From contig CANQHO010000006.1 in NCBI GenBank assembly GCA_947623815.1, positions 1 to 40,083 of the forward strand: 40,083 bases of DNA, given 5' to 3'. Made by a program: the position numbers and the translations under genes. Positions 1 through 10,444 of this stretch are shown piece after piece (within the stretch, counting starts at the first letter, position 1; each line of letters begins with the position of its first letter). The notes under the pieces were generated by a model that had not been told where the DNA came from, did no database searches, and saw only the letters and a list, made by a program, of their open reading frames with translations. The stretch is from an uncultured Bacilli bacterium (GTDB taxonomy: Bacteria; Bacillota_I; Bacilli_A; RF39; UBA660).

Positions 1-7
1 ATTTCAA

Positions 8-23
8 TGTTCCACGTGAAACT
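8..23. promoter_or_regulatory. parS site 1
   Basis: TGTTCCACGTGAAACT, one mismatch (last base) to the ParB/Spo0J site consensus. Confidence 0.88.
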
Positions 24-44
24 TTATTTTATTCATTATTCCAA

Positions 45-60
45 TGTTTCACGTGAAACT
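45..60. promoter_or_regulatory. parS site 2
   Basis: TGTTTCACGTGAAACT, one mismatch (last base); this is the copy closest to the symmetric TTTCACGTGAAA core. Confidence 0.9.
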
Positions 61-81
61 TTATTTTATTTATTATTTCAA

Positions 82-97
82 TGTTCCACGTGAAACT
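82..97. promoter_or_regulatory. parS site 3
   Basis: TGTTCCACGTGAAACT, identical to site 1. Confidence 0.88.
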
Positions 98-109
98 TTA
101 TTTTATTCA

Positions 110-574
110 TTATTTCAATGTTCCACGTGAAACAATATTATTTTTCCTTTTTTTCTTGAAAAATTCACTTAATAATAATTGAACATCTTCTTTTAAAATA
201 TCACTTTCTATTTCTATTTTATTTTTGTTTAATACATTATATCGTGAAATAACTGCACCAAACTTTTCATTTGGAACAGAATAAACAATTTTTTTTATAT
301 GTGATTGCATTATTGCTCCAATACACATTAAACATGGTTCAACTGTTACATATAAAATACAATCATTTAAATGCCATGAATTTAACTTTTTACATGCTTT
401 TTCTATAGCAATAATTTCAGCATGTTTTGTAACACAATTATATTTTTCTTTTTGATTATAACCAGTTGCAATAATTTCATTATCTTTTACAATAACACAA
501 CCAATAGGCACTTCATTTTTTAAATAAGCCTTTTTAGCTTCTTTTATTGCTTGTTGCATAAAATATTCATTCAT
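110..574 (-). CDS. tadA: tRNA-specific adenosine deaminase TadA
   Basis: TadA deaminates A34 to inosine in tRNA-Arg(ACG). The 154-residue protein has the zinc deaminase motifs HAE (residues 51-53, catalytic Glu) and PCLMC (80-84). The ATG at 574 is preferred over an in-frame GTG at 583, because GTAGGTG stands at a good distance before it and the GTG overlaps that ribosome site. It lies directly downstream of the SRP RNA, as in Bacillus (tadA next to scr), with only 13 nt between the RNA's T-run and the start codon. It may therefore be expressed by read-through. The last ten codons run into parS site 4, so the C-terminal tail is dictated by the partition site. Confidence 0.95.
   Translation of the reverse strand: MNEYFMQQAIKEAKKAYLKNEVPIGCVIVKDNEIIATGYNQKEKYNCVTKHAEIIAIEKACKKLNSWHLNDCILYVTVEPCLMCIGAIMQSHIKKIVYSVPNEKFGAVISRYNVLNKNKIEIESDILKEDVQLLLSEFFKKKRKNNIVSRGTLK
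119..134. promoter_or_regulatory. parS site 4, inside the tadA reading frame
   Basis: TGTTCCACGTGAAACA, a full match to the consensus. It lies inside tadA: read on the minus strand it encodes part of the C-terminal residues NNIVSRGTLK. Confidence 0.9.
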
Positions 575-587
575 TTTTATCACCTAC

Positions 588-668
588 AAAAAAAGACACA
601 CACACTTAGAGGACCTTAAGGCTGCTATCTTCCGATTCTGACCTGGTTCAATCATAAATGTTGTGTCT
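588..668 (-). ncRNA. ffs: Signal recognition particle RNA (small 4.5S-like)
   Basis: The minus strand carries the universal SRP helix-8 signature: ccaggtcagaatcggaagat then agcagcc, with the GGAA tetraloop and the symmetric internal loop that binds Ffh. The ends pair (gacacaac... with ...gtgtgtgtc) to close a hairpin of about 74 nt, followed by a run of seven T, so the terminal stem also acts as terminator. The small size lacks an Alu domain, unlike the long scRNA of Bacillus subtilis. It lies between gyrA and tadA. Confidence 0.93.
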
Positions 669-673
669 TATAT

Positions 674-702
674 ATAATACAATATTTTATATTATTTTTC
701 AA
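674..702 (-). promoter_or_regulatory. Promoter of the SRP RNA
   Basis: On the minus strand, -35 TTGAAA (697-702) and -10 TATTAT (674-679) are 17 bp apart. Transcription would start near 667-668, the first base of the RNA. It sits in the short gap after the gyrA stop codon. Confidence 0.75.
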
Positions 703-708
703 ATGAAA

Positions 709-3147
709 TTATTCTTCATTTAAATTTTCTTCTATTTTATCAACTAAGGCAACAGTACTTACTTTTTGATCATCTTTTAAATTTATTAAACGAACACCTT
801 GGGCCACTCTACCTGTCGTTGATATTTGTTCAATAGGCATTCTAATAATCATACCACTATTAGTAATAATCATTAAATCTTCTGCCCCATTAACAGTCTT
901 AAATGATACAATATTTCCATTCTTTTCCGTAACATTTAAAGCTTTTACACCTTTACTACCTCTATGAGTCATTCGATAATCATCAAGAGGTGTTTGTTTT
1001 CCATAACCATTTTCGGTTACTACTAAAATTTGTTGTCCTTTGTTTGCTATTTCACAACCTACGCATATTCCTTTATCCATACTAATTCCTCGAACTCCTG
1101 TAGCAGTTCTACCAGTAATTCTTATTTCACTTTCTGGATATCTAATCATTCTACCATTTGAAGAAGCCATCAATATTTCATTTTCGCCGTTAGTTTTTTT
1201 AACAGAAATCAATTCATCATTATCCCTAAGGGTTATGGCAATCTTACCATTACTTCTTATATTTTCAAATTCACGAATATTTGTTCTCTTAATCAAGCCA
1301 TTTTGCGTACAAAATACAATATATTTGTTTTCTTCATCTTTTTTAATAGTAAACATTACTTTTACTGCTTCATCTTTTTCTATTGGTAGTAAGTTAACGA
1401 TAGGCAAACCTTTAGATTGTCTTGCATATGCTGGTACTTCATAACCTTTCATTCTATATACTTTTCCTTTGTTAGTAAAGAATAATATATAATCATGAGT
1501 AGTCATTGAAATCATATGTTCAACGAAGTCTTCTTCATTAGTACTCATTCCTTTAATACCAACCCCACCACGATTTTGACTTCGATAGTTAACGCTTGCT
1601 ACTCTTTTTACATAACCTTTATTAGTTAAAGTAACAACTATATCTTCTACTGGTATTAAAGATTCATCTTCAATATAATCTAATGCCGTCATATCAATTA
1701 TGGTTTTTCTTTCATCGGCATATTTTTCTTTTATTTCTTTTAATTCTTCTTTGATTATTTGATAAATCTTTTCATCACTGGCTAAAATTTCTTTTAAATT
1801 CTTTATAAGTTCTAATAAAGTTTCTAATTCTTTGATTATTTTTTCTTTTTCTAATCCAGTTAAACGACGTAATCTCATTTCTAATATTGCTTCGGTTTGA
1901 ATATCATCTAAACCATATTTATTACTCAATTGTTCTTTAGCAATTACATCACTTTTAGATTCTTTAATTATTTTTATAACATCATCAATATTATCTAAAG
2001 CAATTTTTAAACCTTCTAAAATATGGGCTCTATTTAACGCTTTATCTAAATCAAATTTGGTTCTACGATAAATTACTTCTCTTTGAAATTCAATATATTT
2101 ACTTATAATATCTTTAAGGCCTAAAATTTTTGGTGTTCCTTGATCTAACATTAACATGTTTATACCATATGAAAACTGCAAATTAGTATGTTTATATAAA
2201 TTATTTAAAACAATATTAGGATTAGCATCTCTTTTAAGTTCTATAACTATTTTCATACCATCGTCAAATGATGTTTCTTCTCTTAAATCTGCTATCCCAT
2301 CAATTATTTTATCTCTTACTAACTCTGCTATTTTAGTTATTAATGTTGATGTATTAACTTTATAAGGTACCTCAGTAATAATTAATTCATATCTATCTTT
2401 TTTTTCAACAATATCAACTTTACCACGAATTGTAATTGTTCCTTTACCAGTTTCATAGGCTTTTTTTATTCCACTATTTCCTAAAATACTACCACCGGTT
2501 GGAAAATCAGGACCTTTTATATATTGCATCAATCCTAGTGTATCTATATCAGGATTATCAATATAGGCTATACATCCATCTATTACTTCTCCTAAATTAT
2601 GAGGGGGAATATTAGTTGCCATTCCAACGGCAATTCCCATTTGACCATTGATTAAAATATTGGGAAATCTAGAAGGTAAAACCGATGGTTCTTTTCTAGA
2701 TGCATCAAAATTATCATCAAAATCAACGGTATTTTTATTTATATCTCTTACTAGTTCCATAGCAATTTTAGATATTCTTGATTCAGTATAACGATAAGCA
2801 GCCGCTTGACTACCATCGATTGCTCCAAAATTACCATGACCATCTATTAAAGGATGTCTATAACTAAAGTCTTGAGCCATTATTACCATTGCATCATAAA
2901 CAGCGGTATCTCCATGAGGGTGATAGTTACCAATAACTGCCCCAACTGTTTTGGCACATTTTACATATTCTTTATCTGGTGTAAAACCGGATTCTAACAT
3001 CGTATATAAAATCCGCCGATGAACTGGTTTTAAACCATCTCTTAAATCTGGTATTGCTCTTGCTATAATAACACTCATTGAATATTCAAGAAATGATTTT
3101 TGCATTTCTTCAACTATATTTTTTGTATCTAATTTATCTCTATCCAT
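709..3147 (-). CDS. gyrA: DNA gyrase subunit A
   Basis: Gyrase introduces negative supercoils with GyrB. The 812-residue length is usual. The active-site tyrosine is Y120 (AAYRYTESR context) and the quinolone-determining region is [12 protein letters not shown]. Thr81 occupies the position of E. coli Ser83; Thr is also normal in Clostridioides difficile, so this need not mean resistance. Beta-propeller repeats fill the C-terminal half. The GyrA box at residues 524-530 reads QNRGGVG, weaker than QRRGGKG but still present, and together with the gyrB neighbour it argues for GyrA rather than ParC. The start follows GAGGTGAGG and lies 10 bp after the gyrB stop, so they are cotranscribed. Confidence 0.97.
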   Translation of the reverse strand: MDRDKLDTKNIVEEMQKSFLEYSMSVIIARAIPDLRDGLKPVHRRILYTMLESGFTPDKEYVKCAKTVGAVIGNYHPHGDTAVYDAMVIMAQDFSYRHPLIDGHGNFGAIDGSQAAAYRYTESRISKIAMELVRDINKNTVDFDDNFDASRKEPSVLPSRFPNILINGQMGIAVGMATNIPPHNLGEVIDGCIAYIDNPDIDTLGLMQYIKGPDFPTGGSILGNSGIKKAYETGKGTITIRGKVDIVEKKDRYELIITEVPYKVNTSTLITKIAELVRDKIIDGIADLREETSFDDGMKIVIELKRDANPNIVLNNLYKHTNLQFSYGINMLMLDQGTPKILGLKDIISKYIEFQREVIYRRTKFDLDKALNRAHILEGLKIALDNIDDVIKIIKESKSDVIAKEQLSNKYGLDDIQTEAILEMRLRRLTGLEKEKIIKELETLLELIKNLKEILASDEKIYQIIKEELKEIKEKYADERKTIIDMTALDYIEDESLIPVEDIVVTLTNKGYVKRVASVNYRSQNRGGVGIKGMSTNEEDFVEHMISMTTHDYILFFTNKGKVYRMKGYEVPAYARQSKGLPIVNLLPIEKDEAVKVMFTIKKDEENKYIVFCTQNGLIKRTNIREFENIRSNGKIAITLRDNDELISVKKTNGENEILMASSNGRMIRYPESEIRITGRTATGVRGISMDKGICVGCEIANKGQQILVVTENGYGKQTPLDDYRMTHRGSKGVKALNVTEKNGNIVSFKTVNGAEDLMIITNSGMIIRMPIEQISTTGRVAQGVRLINLKDDQKVSTVALVDKIEENLNEE

Positions 3148-3157
3148 AACCTCACCT

Positions 3158-6206
<3,049 letters not shown>

Positions 6207-6282
6207 GAATCACCTCTTTTGTTAAAAAAAGCCTATTTTTTTTAAAATATGACTGTTCTATGTACTCCTATACACAATTACT

Positions 6283-6288
6283 ATTATA
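6283..6288 (-). promoter_or_regulatory. Possible -10 box for the recF-gyrB-gyrA operon
   Basis: TATAAT on the minus strand in the comK-recF gap. No good -35 is seen at 16-18 bp, so this is tentative. Confidence 0.35.
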
Positions 6289-6302
6289 TCATAAATTTAA
6301 AC

Positions 6303-6339
6303 AAAAAATAAGCATTTTACTGTTTTTATGCTTATTTTT
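6303..6339 (-). terminator. Terminator after comK
   Basis: A 12-bp perfect inverted repeat (AAAAATAAGCAT with ATGCTTATTTTT, loop 12 nt) followed on the minus strand by T. The comK stop codon lies inside the stem. It may also work from the other side. Confidence 0.75.
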
Positions 6340-6793
6340 CACCAAAATATTTGTTTTTTACAACTGATTCTAACAAAGTAGCTTTTTTATATTGATTTTC
6401 TATTGAATAAAATGATGTTCTTAATGTTAAATTAGTTCCATTATAAAATATTATTTTTACTATTGGTTTATTTTTTTCTTTTACAATTCTTTTTATATTA
6501 GTTAAGTTTATCCAAGCACAGCCTCTTGTTTTAGGCGACTTAGTGGGAAAAAACACCGTCGAATTATCTTCTTCAACAACTACCGGTTGTTTATAGGCTA
6601 CTCCTGTTAAAAATTTTGTTCCTTCACATCTTCCAGCATAGGAACTACCATATCGGCAACAGTTTTTATCAAGTATTTTATAGGCATTTTCATTAACATA
6701 AAATTCATCATTTACTTCTAAAATATGGGTTTTATTTTCTCCCATAGAAATAATTGCTAAAGTGTTTTCAGTTATTTTGTAATAATTATTCAT
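6332..6793 (-). CDS. comK: ComK-family competence transcription factor
   Basis: ComK is the master activator of DNA-uptake genes in Bacillus and binds AT-boxes. This 153-residue protein keeps the diagnostic central block: LDKNCCRYGSSYAGR (41-55), then FFPTKSPKTRGCAWI (81-95) and SFYSIENQY (127-135). These match SCRFFGSSYAGR, FPT..T..QCGWIS and SYNSFENQV of B. subtilis ComK. The C-terminal tail of about 35 residues that in B. subtilis carries the MecA-binding FMLYP is missing. The start is set by AGGAGGG six bases before the ATG at 6793; an in-frame start at 6826 has no ribosome site. It is monocistronic, flanked by terminators on both sides, between dnaN and recF. Confidence 0.88.
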   Translation of the reverse strand: MNNYYKITENTLAIISMGENKTHILEVNDEFYVNENAYKILDKNCCRYGSSYAGRCEGTKFLTGVAYKQPVVVEEDNSTVFFPTKSPKTRGCAWINLTNIKRIVKEKNKPIVKIIFYNGTNLTLRTSFYSIENQYKKATLLESVVKNKYFGEK

Positions 6794-6849
6794 TATATCC
6801 CTCCTGTTAAATTTAATATTAAACACTATAGCTATTAAAAAATTTGTCG

Positions 6850-6879
6850 AAAAAAAAAGACAGTATTTAATTATACTGT
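6850..6879 (-). terminator. Terminator after dnaN
   Basis: Minus strand ACAGTAT-AATTAA-ATACTGT followed by C and nine T. It overlaps the dnaN stop codon and separates dnaN from comK. Confidence 0.85.
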
Positions 6880-7992
6880 TCTTATTGGAACTATAAGTTC
6901 AAGTAATTTATCATCTTCGACGTTTTTTATAACAATTGGTTTTATTTCCCCACTAAACATTAAAATTATTCTTTCACATTCTAAGGCTTTTACAGCATCC
7001 ATCATATATTTTGATGAAAACGCTATTCTTATATTTTCTTCATTGTTTTTAGTTGCTTCAATTATTTCTTCCACATTTCCTATTTCGGGTATATTAGAAG
7101 ATATTTGAATTTCATTATCTCTAGTTACTAAATTTATAGTATTTTTATCTTCTTCATTAGTAAATAATGATGCTCTATCTAAGGCTTCATAAAATTCATG
7201 GAGATTAACTTCAATGGTAAGTAAGAAATCATTGGGGATAAGCGCTGATAAATTAGGGAAACTTCCATTTATTAACCTAGACATAAATATTATATTGTTA
7301 AATTTAAATATTACTTTATTATTGAATATATGAATATTTATATCTTCTTCATCGTCATTTATAAGTTTTACTAATTCATTTAAATTCTTAGTGGGAATAA
7401 CTATATTTATGGCTTCTTTAACATTTTCTTTTAGTAAAATATCTTTTTTACTAACCCGATATGAATCAGTAGCACTTATTTCCATAATATTACCTTCACA
7501 TTTAAAGTTAATTCCGGTTAAAACAGGTTTTGATTCTTGATTAGAAGATGCAAAGGCGGTTTGTCTAATAACATTTTTGAACATAGTTTTTTCTATTTGA
7601 ATTGGATTTTTACTATCACTTAAATCTAATATTGGAAATTCACTTGGTATATTACAATTTAAATTAGTAGATGATTTATCGGTTTCAATAATAATTTTAT
7701 TGTCGATAACTTCTTCTATTTTAATTATTTTATTTGGTAGTTTTCTAATTATTTCATATATATATTTACCGGATACTAGTATTTCACCACAACTATTTAT
7801 TTTTTCAATATCTTTCCTATCAATGAATGCTTTTATAGCAATATCATTATCTGTACTTAATAAATATAACCCTTCTTCTTTTAATTCAAATTTTATACAG
7901 TTTAAAACTGGTATCATATTTTTATTACTTATACCCCTTATTACATAGTTTAAGTATTCCATTAATATTGATTGTTTAATTTCTAAGTTCAT
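6871..7992 (-). CDS. dnaN: DNA polymerase III sliding clamp (beta subunit)
   Basis: DnaN forms the ring-shaped processivity clamp. The 373 residues match the family size and start with the typical MNLEIKQSILMEYLNYV; the C-terminus ends in LIVPIRTV, the clamp tail near the peptide-binding pocket. AAAGGAG precedes the ATG. It is downstream of dnaA with a 134-bp gap that contains DnaA-box-like sites and its own promoter. Confidence 0.97.
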   Translation of the reverse strand: MNLEIKQSILMEYLNYVIRGISNKNMIPVLNCIKFELKEEGLYLLSTDNDIAIKAFIDRKDIEKINSCGEILVSGKYIYEIIRKLPNKIIKIEEVIDNKIIIETDKSSTNLNCNIPSEFPILDLSDSKNPIQIEKTMFKNVIRQTAFASSNQESKPVLTGINFKCEGNIMEISATDSYRVSKKDILLKENVKEAINIVIPTKNLNELVKLINDDEEDINIHIFNNKVIFKFNNIIFMSRLINGSFPNLSALIPNDFLLTIEVNLHEFYEALDRASLFTNEEDKNTINLVTRDNEIQISSNIPEIGNVEEIIEATKNNEENIRIAFSSKYMMDAVKALECERIILMFSGEIKPIVIKNVEDDKLLELIVPIRTV

Positions 7993-8047
7993 AAAATTCT
8001 CCTTTTTTTATTATATTTATTATTATTTTTATTATAGATGTAGAAAA

Positions 8048-8100
8048 TGTTCAAAACTTTATTACTTCTTTATAATATAATGTTTTTTGATGTTCAAAAC
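8048..8100. promoter_or_regulatory. Two DnaA-box-like sites in the dnaA-dnaN gap
   Basis: TGTTCAAAAC occurs exactly at 8048-8057 and 8091-8100 (complement TTTTGAACA as the nonamer). The same element is repeated in the main origin upstream of dnaA, so the origin appears bipartite as in Bacillus. Confidence 0.65.
8069..8097 (-). promoter_or_regulatory. Promoter of dnaN
   Basis: Minus strand -35 TTGAAC (8092-8097) and -10 TATAAA (8069-8074) with a 17-bp spacer. The -35 lies inside the DnaA-box-like site at 8091-8100, which suggests control of dnaN by DnaA. Confidence 0.5.
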
Positions 8101-8126
8101 TTGTCAAAAAATAACAATTTTCGACA

Positions 8127-9479
8127 TTAGTTAATTTGTTTAATTAACTTTTGAATTTCAATTTCTAAATTTGAGTTATTTTCAATTTCGTCTTTAATTT
8201 TATTTACCGAGTGCATAACTGTCGTATGAGTTTTTCCACCAAATTCAATTCCTATTTTGGCTAGAGGCTCATCATAGGCAATTCTACATATATACATTGC
8301 AATTTGTCTTGGAATGTTAATCGATGATTGTCTTTTAGTTCCTTTTATTTCTTCTAATGTAATATTGTAGTGTTCAGCGACCACTTGTTGAACTTGTTGT
8401 ATTTTATTTTTAGAAGCCGTATTATCTTTAAAATGATCTTTTAAGGCTTCTTTCGCCAGATCTAAGTTAATTTCTCCGGAGTTCATCATAGTCGCATAGG
8501 CAACAACTCTTGTAATTGTCCCCTCTAGTTTTCTAATATCACTAGTACAATTTGAAGCAATAAATTCTTTTACATTTTGTGGGAAAGTACAGTTTAGCAT
8601 ATGTCCTGCTACTTTATTATCTATAATTTCCATTCGCAATTTAAAATCTGGTGGTAATATATCAATGTTTAATCCCCAAGTAAATCTTGTTCGTAAACGT
8701 TCTTCTAGTAGTTTTAAATCTTCTGGTGAACGGTCAGATGATATAATTATTTGTTTATCATTGTCATGCAATACATTAAATGTGTTAAAAAATTCTTGTT
8801 GTGTTTGATTGGCGGTTCCAAGATATTGTATGTCGTCTATTATTAAAACATCAATATCCCGATACTTTTTTTTAAATAATTCGACAGTATCAAAATTATT
8901 ATTTTTATTCTTTTTTCGAGATATGCCAATAAAATCATCGACAAATTGTTCACAAGTAACGTATAAAACTTTCTTTTTAGAGTTTTGAACTATATAATTT
9001 CCAATAGCGTGCATTAAATGAGTTTTTCCAAGACCACTGGAACTGTAAATGAATAAAGGATTATACATGGTGCCGGGATGTTCCGCTACCGCAAAGGCCG
9101 TAACTTTTGCTAAACGATTACTTTCTCCAACAATAAAGTTATCAAAACTATATTTAGGATTTAAATTTGATTCAAAACTTATATTGGCTGGAACTCCTAT
9201 TTCATCGGTGTTAATGGAAATGTTAGTTTCTATTTCTTCCGGTGTTAAAAATTCAAATTTGAAATTGGTACCAGTAATTTCCGTAAAGGTGTCAACAATT
9301 AAATTATAATAGTTTTCTTTTAAATTCTTTTTTGTGACATGATATGGAACTATTACTTTGGCTTGGTCTTCACTTAAAGAATATAATTCAGTCCCCATAA
9401 ACCATGTATCAAAAGCCATTGGCGATAGTTCAGGCTTAATTTTTTCTAAAAAAGAATTCCAAACTTTTTCTTTATTCAT
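8127..9479 (-). CDS. dnaA: Chromosomal replication initiator DnaA
   Basis: DnaA binds boxes at the origin and melts it. The 450-residue protein has domain I (1-80), a short linker, the AAA+ domain with Walker A SSSGLGKTH (146-154) and Walker B LIIDD (212-216), and domain IV (about 352-450). In domain IV the helix-turn-helix loop reads GGKTHTTVMH (414-423) where nearly all DnaA have GGRDHTTV. Thr417 therefore replaces the conserved Asp (E. coli D433), and an Ala replaces P423. The ATG at 9479 is chosen over upstream GTG codons because GGTGGTG precedes it at about 7 bases. Confidence 0.97.
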   Translation of the reverse strand: MNKEKVWNSFLEKIKPELSPMAFDTWFMGTELYSLSEDQAKVIVPYHVTKKNLKENYYNLIVDTFTEITGTNFKFEFLTPEEIETNISINTDEIGVPANISFESNLNPKYSFDNFIVGESNRLAKVTAFAVAEHPGTMYNPLFIYSSSGLGKTHLMHAIGNYIVQNSKKKVLYVTCEQFVDDFIGISRKKNKNNNFDTVELFKKKYRDIDVLIIDDIQYLGTANQTQQEFFNTFNVLHDNDKQIIISSDRSPEDLKLLEERLRTRFTWGLNIDILPPDFKLRMEIIDNKVAGHMLNCTFPQNVKEFIASNCTSDIRKLEGTITRVVAYATMMNSGEINLDLAKEALKDHFKDNTASKNKIQQVQQVVAEHYNITLEEIKGTKRQSSINIPRQIAMYICRIAYDEPLAKIGIEFGGKTHTTVMHSVNKIKDEIENNSNLEIEIQKLIKQIN

Positions 9480-9509
9480 CCTTAACACCACCAGTTCTAA
9501 ACTTATTTT

Positions 9510-9538
9510 ATCTTATTTTCATTTAAAATAAAAGACAA
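9510..9538 (-). promoter_or_regulatory. Possible dnaA promoter
   Basis: Minus strand -35 TTGTCT (9533-9538), 17-bp spacer, -10 TAAGAT (9510-9515), about 25 bp before the dnaA start. Confidence 0.4.
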
Positions 9539-9565
9539 AATGAGTAAAAAAATAAAAAAAATAAA

Positions 9566-9792
9566 GTTTTGAACATCAAAAAACATTTATATTTAAAAGA
9601 TAAACAAGACTTTTGAACATATATGTGTAGAAAACTATTGTAAAAAGTTAAAATGTTTAAAGTTTTATACACAAAAATGTTCAAAACTTTTTGAAAATAG
9701 AAAAATAAAGCAATTTTAATGTTCAAAAATGTGTAAAAAACTCTTTTTTTGTCAAAATCTGTCGAAATTAAATTTATTGTTATGTTCAAAAC
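9566..9792. promoter_or_regulatory. Cluster of DnaA-box-like sites
   Basis: Nonamer TTTTGAACA (or complement TGTTCAAAA) lies within 9566-9575, 9610-9619, 9678-9687, 9720-9729 and 9783-9792; the first two are in the opposite orientation to the rest. Also present are TTATACACA at 9665-9673, which fits the classical TTATNCACA, and TGTGTAGAA (9624-9632) and TGTGTAAAA (9730-9738), each one base off that consensus on the other strand. Confidence 0.7.
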
Positions 9793-9881
9793 TTTTAATA
9801 AAAAAATTTTTAAACAATATTATTAAATGAGTTATAATTATAATTTTTTATTGAAAAAAATGTCTAAATCCTTCTTTTTCA

Positions 9882-9910
9882 TTGACAAAAACAATAAAAA
9901 TATATATAAT
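9882..9910 (+). promoter_or_regulatory. Promoter of rpmH
   Basis: Fully consensus: TTGACA (9882-9887), 17-bp spacer, TATAAT (9905-9910). It serves rpmH and, by read-through, rnpA-yidC-jag. Confidence 0.9.
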
Positions 9911-9956
9911 GTTAAAAGCGAACCGAAAAATTTAAATACATTGGAGGTGTTTATTT

Positions 9957-10079
9957 ATGAAAAGAACTTATCAACCAAATAATAGAAGAAGAAGTAAAAA
10001 ACAAGGATTTTTTGCCAGAATGAAATCTGGAATTGTTAGTCGTAGAAGAAAAAAAGGTAGAAAAGTTTTAGCGCGCTAA
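9957..10079 (+). CDS. rpmH: 50S ribosomal protein L34
   Basis: Translation gives 40 residues starting [18 protein letters not shown] and ending [12 protein letters not shown], the highly basic L34. The usual bacterial length is 44-46; compared with B. subtilis L34 about four residues are missing after ARM, in the TKNGR-VL loop. GGAGGTG stands seven bases before the ATG. It is divergent from dnaA across oriC and followed by an attenuator-like hairpin before rnpA, the classical arrangement. Confidence 0.97.
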   Translation: MKRTYQPNNRRRSKKQGFFARMKSGIVSRRRKKGRKVLAR

Positions 10080-10103
10080 AAACCACATTGTTGTGGTTTT
10101 TTT
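10079..10103 (+). terminator. Terminator/attenuator between rpmH and rnpA
   Basis: AACCACA-TTGT-TGTGGTT followed by a run of T up to 10103. The stem is short, so partial read-through into rnpA is expected. Confidence 0.8.
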
Positions 10104-10120
10104 GAAATTTAGGAGTCAAT

Positions 10121-10444
10121 ATGAAAAAAGAAAATGTTTTAAAATCCAATCGAGATTTTACAAGAATAATGAAAGAAAATAGTTCTAAAAAAACTAAGTA
10201 CTATTATATATATATAGAAAGAACAGAAAATAATAATTATCATTTTGGGATATCCGTAAGTAAAAAAATAGGTAATGCGGTTACAAGAAATAAATATAAA
10301 AGAAGAATTCGTCATATAATTTCTTTATTGGACTATCAAAATGGTTTTAATTGTATTATAATAGTAAAGAAAAGTATTTTAAATGCCACTTTTTTAGAAA
10401 TGAAAGAAGATTTACAAAAAAATTTAACTGAGGTGATTAAATGA
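10121..10444 (+). CDS. rnpA: Ribonuclease P protein component
   Basis: RnpA is the basic protein subunit that helps RNase P bind precursor tRNA leaders. The 107 residues contain the signature GNAVTRNKYKRRIR (about 51-64). The ATG has TTAGGAG upstream. Its TGA stop overlaps the yidC ATG by four bases (ATGA), so the two are translationally coupled. Confidence 0.95.
   Translation: MKKENVLKSNRDFTRIMKENSSKKTKYYYIYIERTENNNYHFGISVSKKIGNAVTRNKYKRRIRHIISLLDYQNGFNCIIIVKKSILNATFLEMKEDLQKNLTEVIK

Larger units (their letters stand above)
1..134. repeat. Tandem array of four 37-bp repeats, each with a parS site
   Basis: A 37-bp unit recurs with exact period: the 16-bp palindromic cores start at 8, 45, 82 and 119. 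Each unit is a parS core followed by an AT-rich 21-bp spacer (ttattttattcattatttca type). The window opens with the tail of a spacer, so the array may continue to the left. The cores match the Bacillus parS consensus TGTTNCACGTGAAACA at 15 or 16 of 16 positions. The position about 9.7 kb from the origin fits the origin-proximal placement of parS in Firmicutes. Confidence 0.93.
9480..9956. other. Origin of replication (oriC)
   Basis: The 477-bp gap between divergent dnaA and rpmH contains no credible gene. It holds at least eight DnaA-box-like sites between 9566 and 9792, then an extremely AT-rich stretch (about 9793-9880) that could be the unwinding element, and the rpmH promoter. Genes on both sides point away from this gap, in keeping with two diverging forks. 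An 88-codon minus-strand frame here is low-complexity and unlikely to be real. Confidence 0.88.

Noticed and set aside
1040-1444. 134-codon plus-strand frame inside gyrA
   Set aside because: Antisense shadow of gyrA with hydrophobic low-complexity translation and no ribosome site.
2760-2920. Thr81 of GyrA as a quinolone-resistance mutation
   Set aside because: Thr is the normal residue at this position in some Bacillota, so resistance cannot be inferred.
709-3147. gyrA as parC
   Set aside because: Directly downstream of gyrB and recF, 812 residues, and a GyrA-box-like sequence is present.
9523-9789. 88-codon minus-strand frame in the origin
   Set aside because: Phe/Leu/Tyr low-complexity translation with no ribosome site; it runs through the DnaA-box cluster and is explained by AT-rich DNA.
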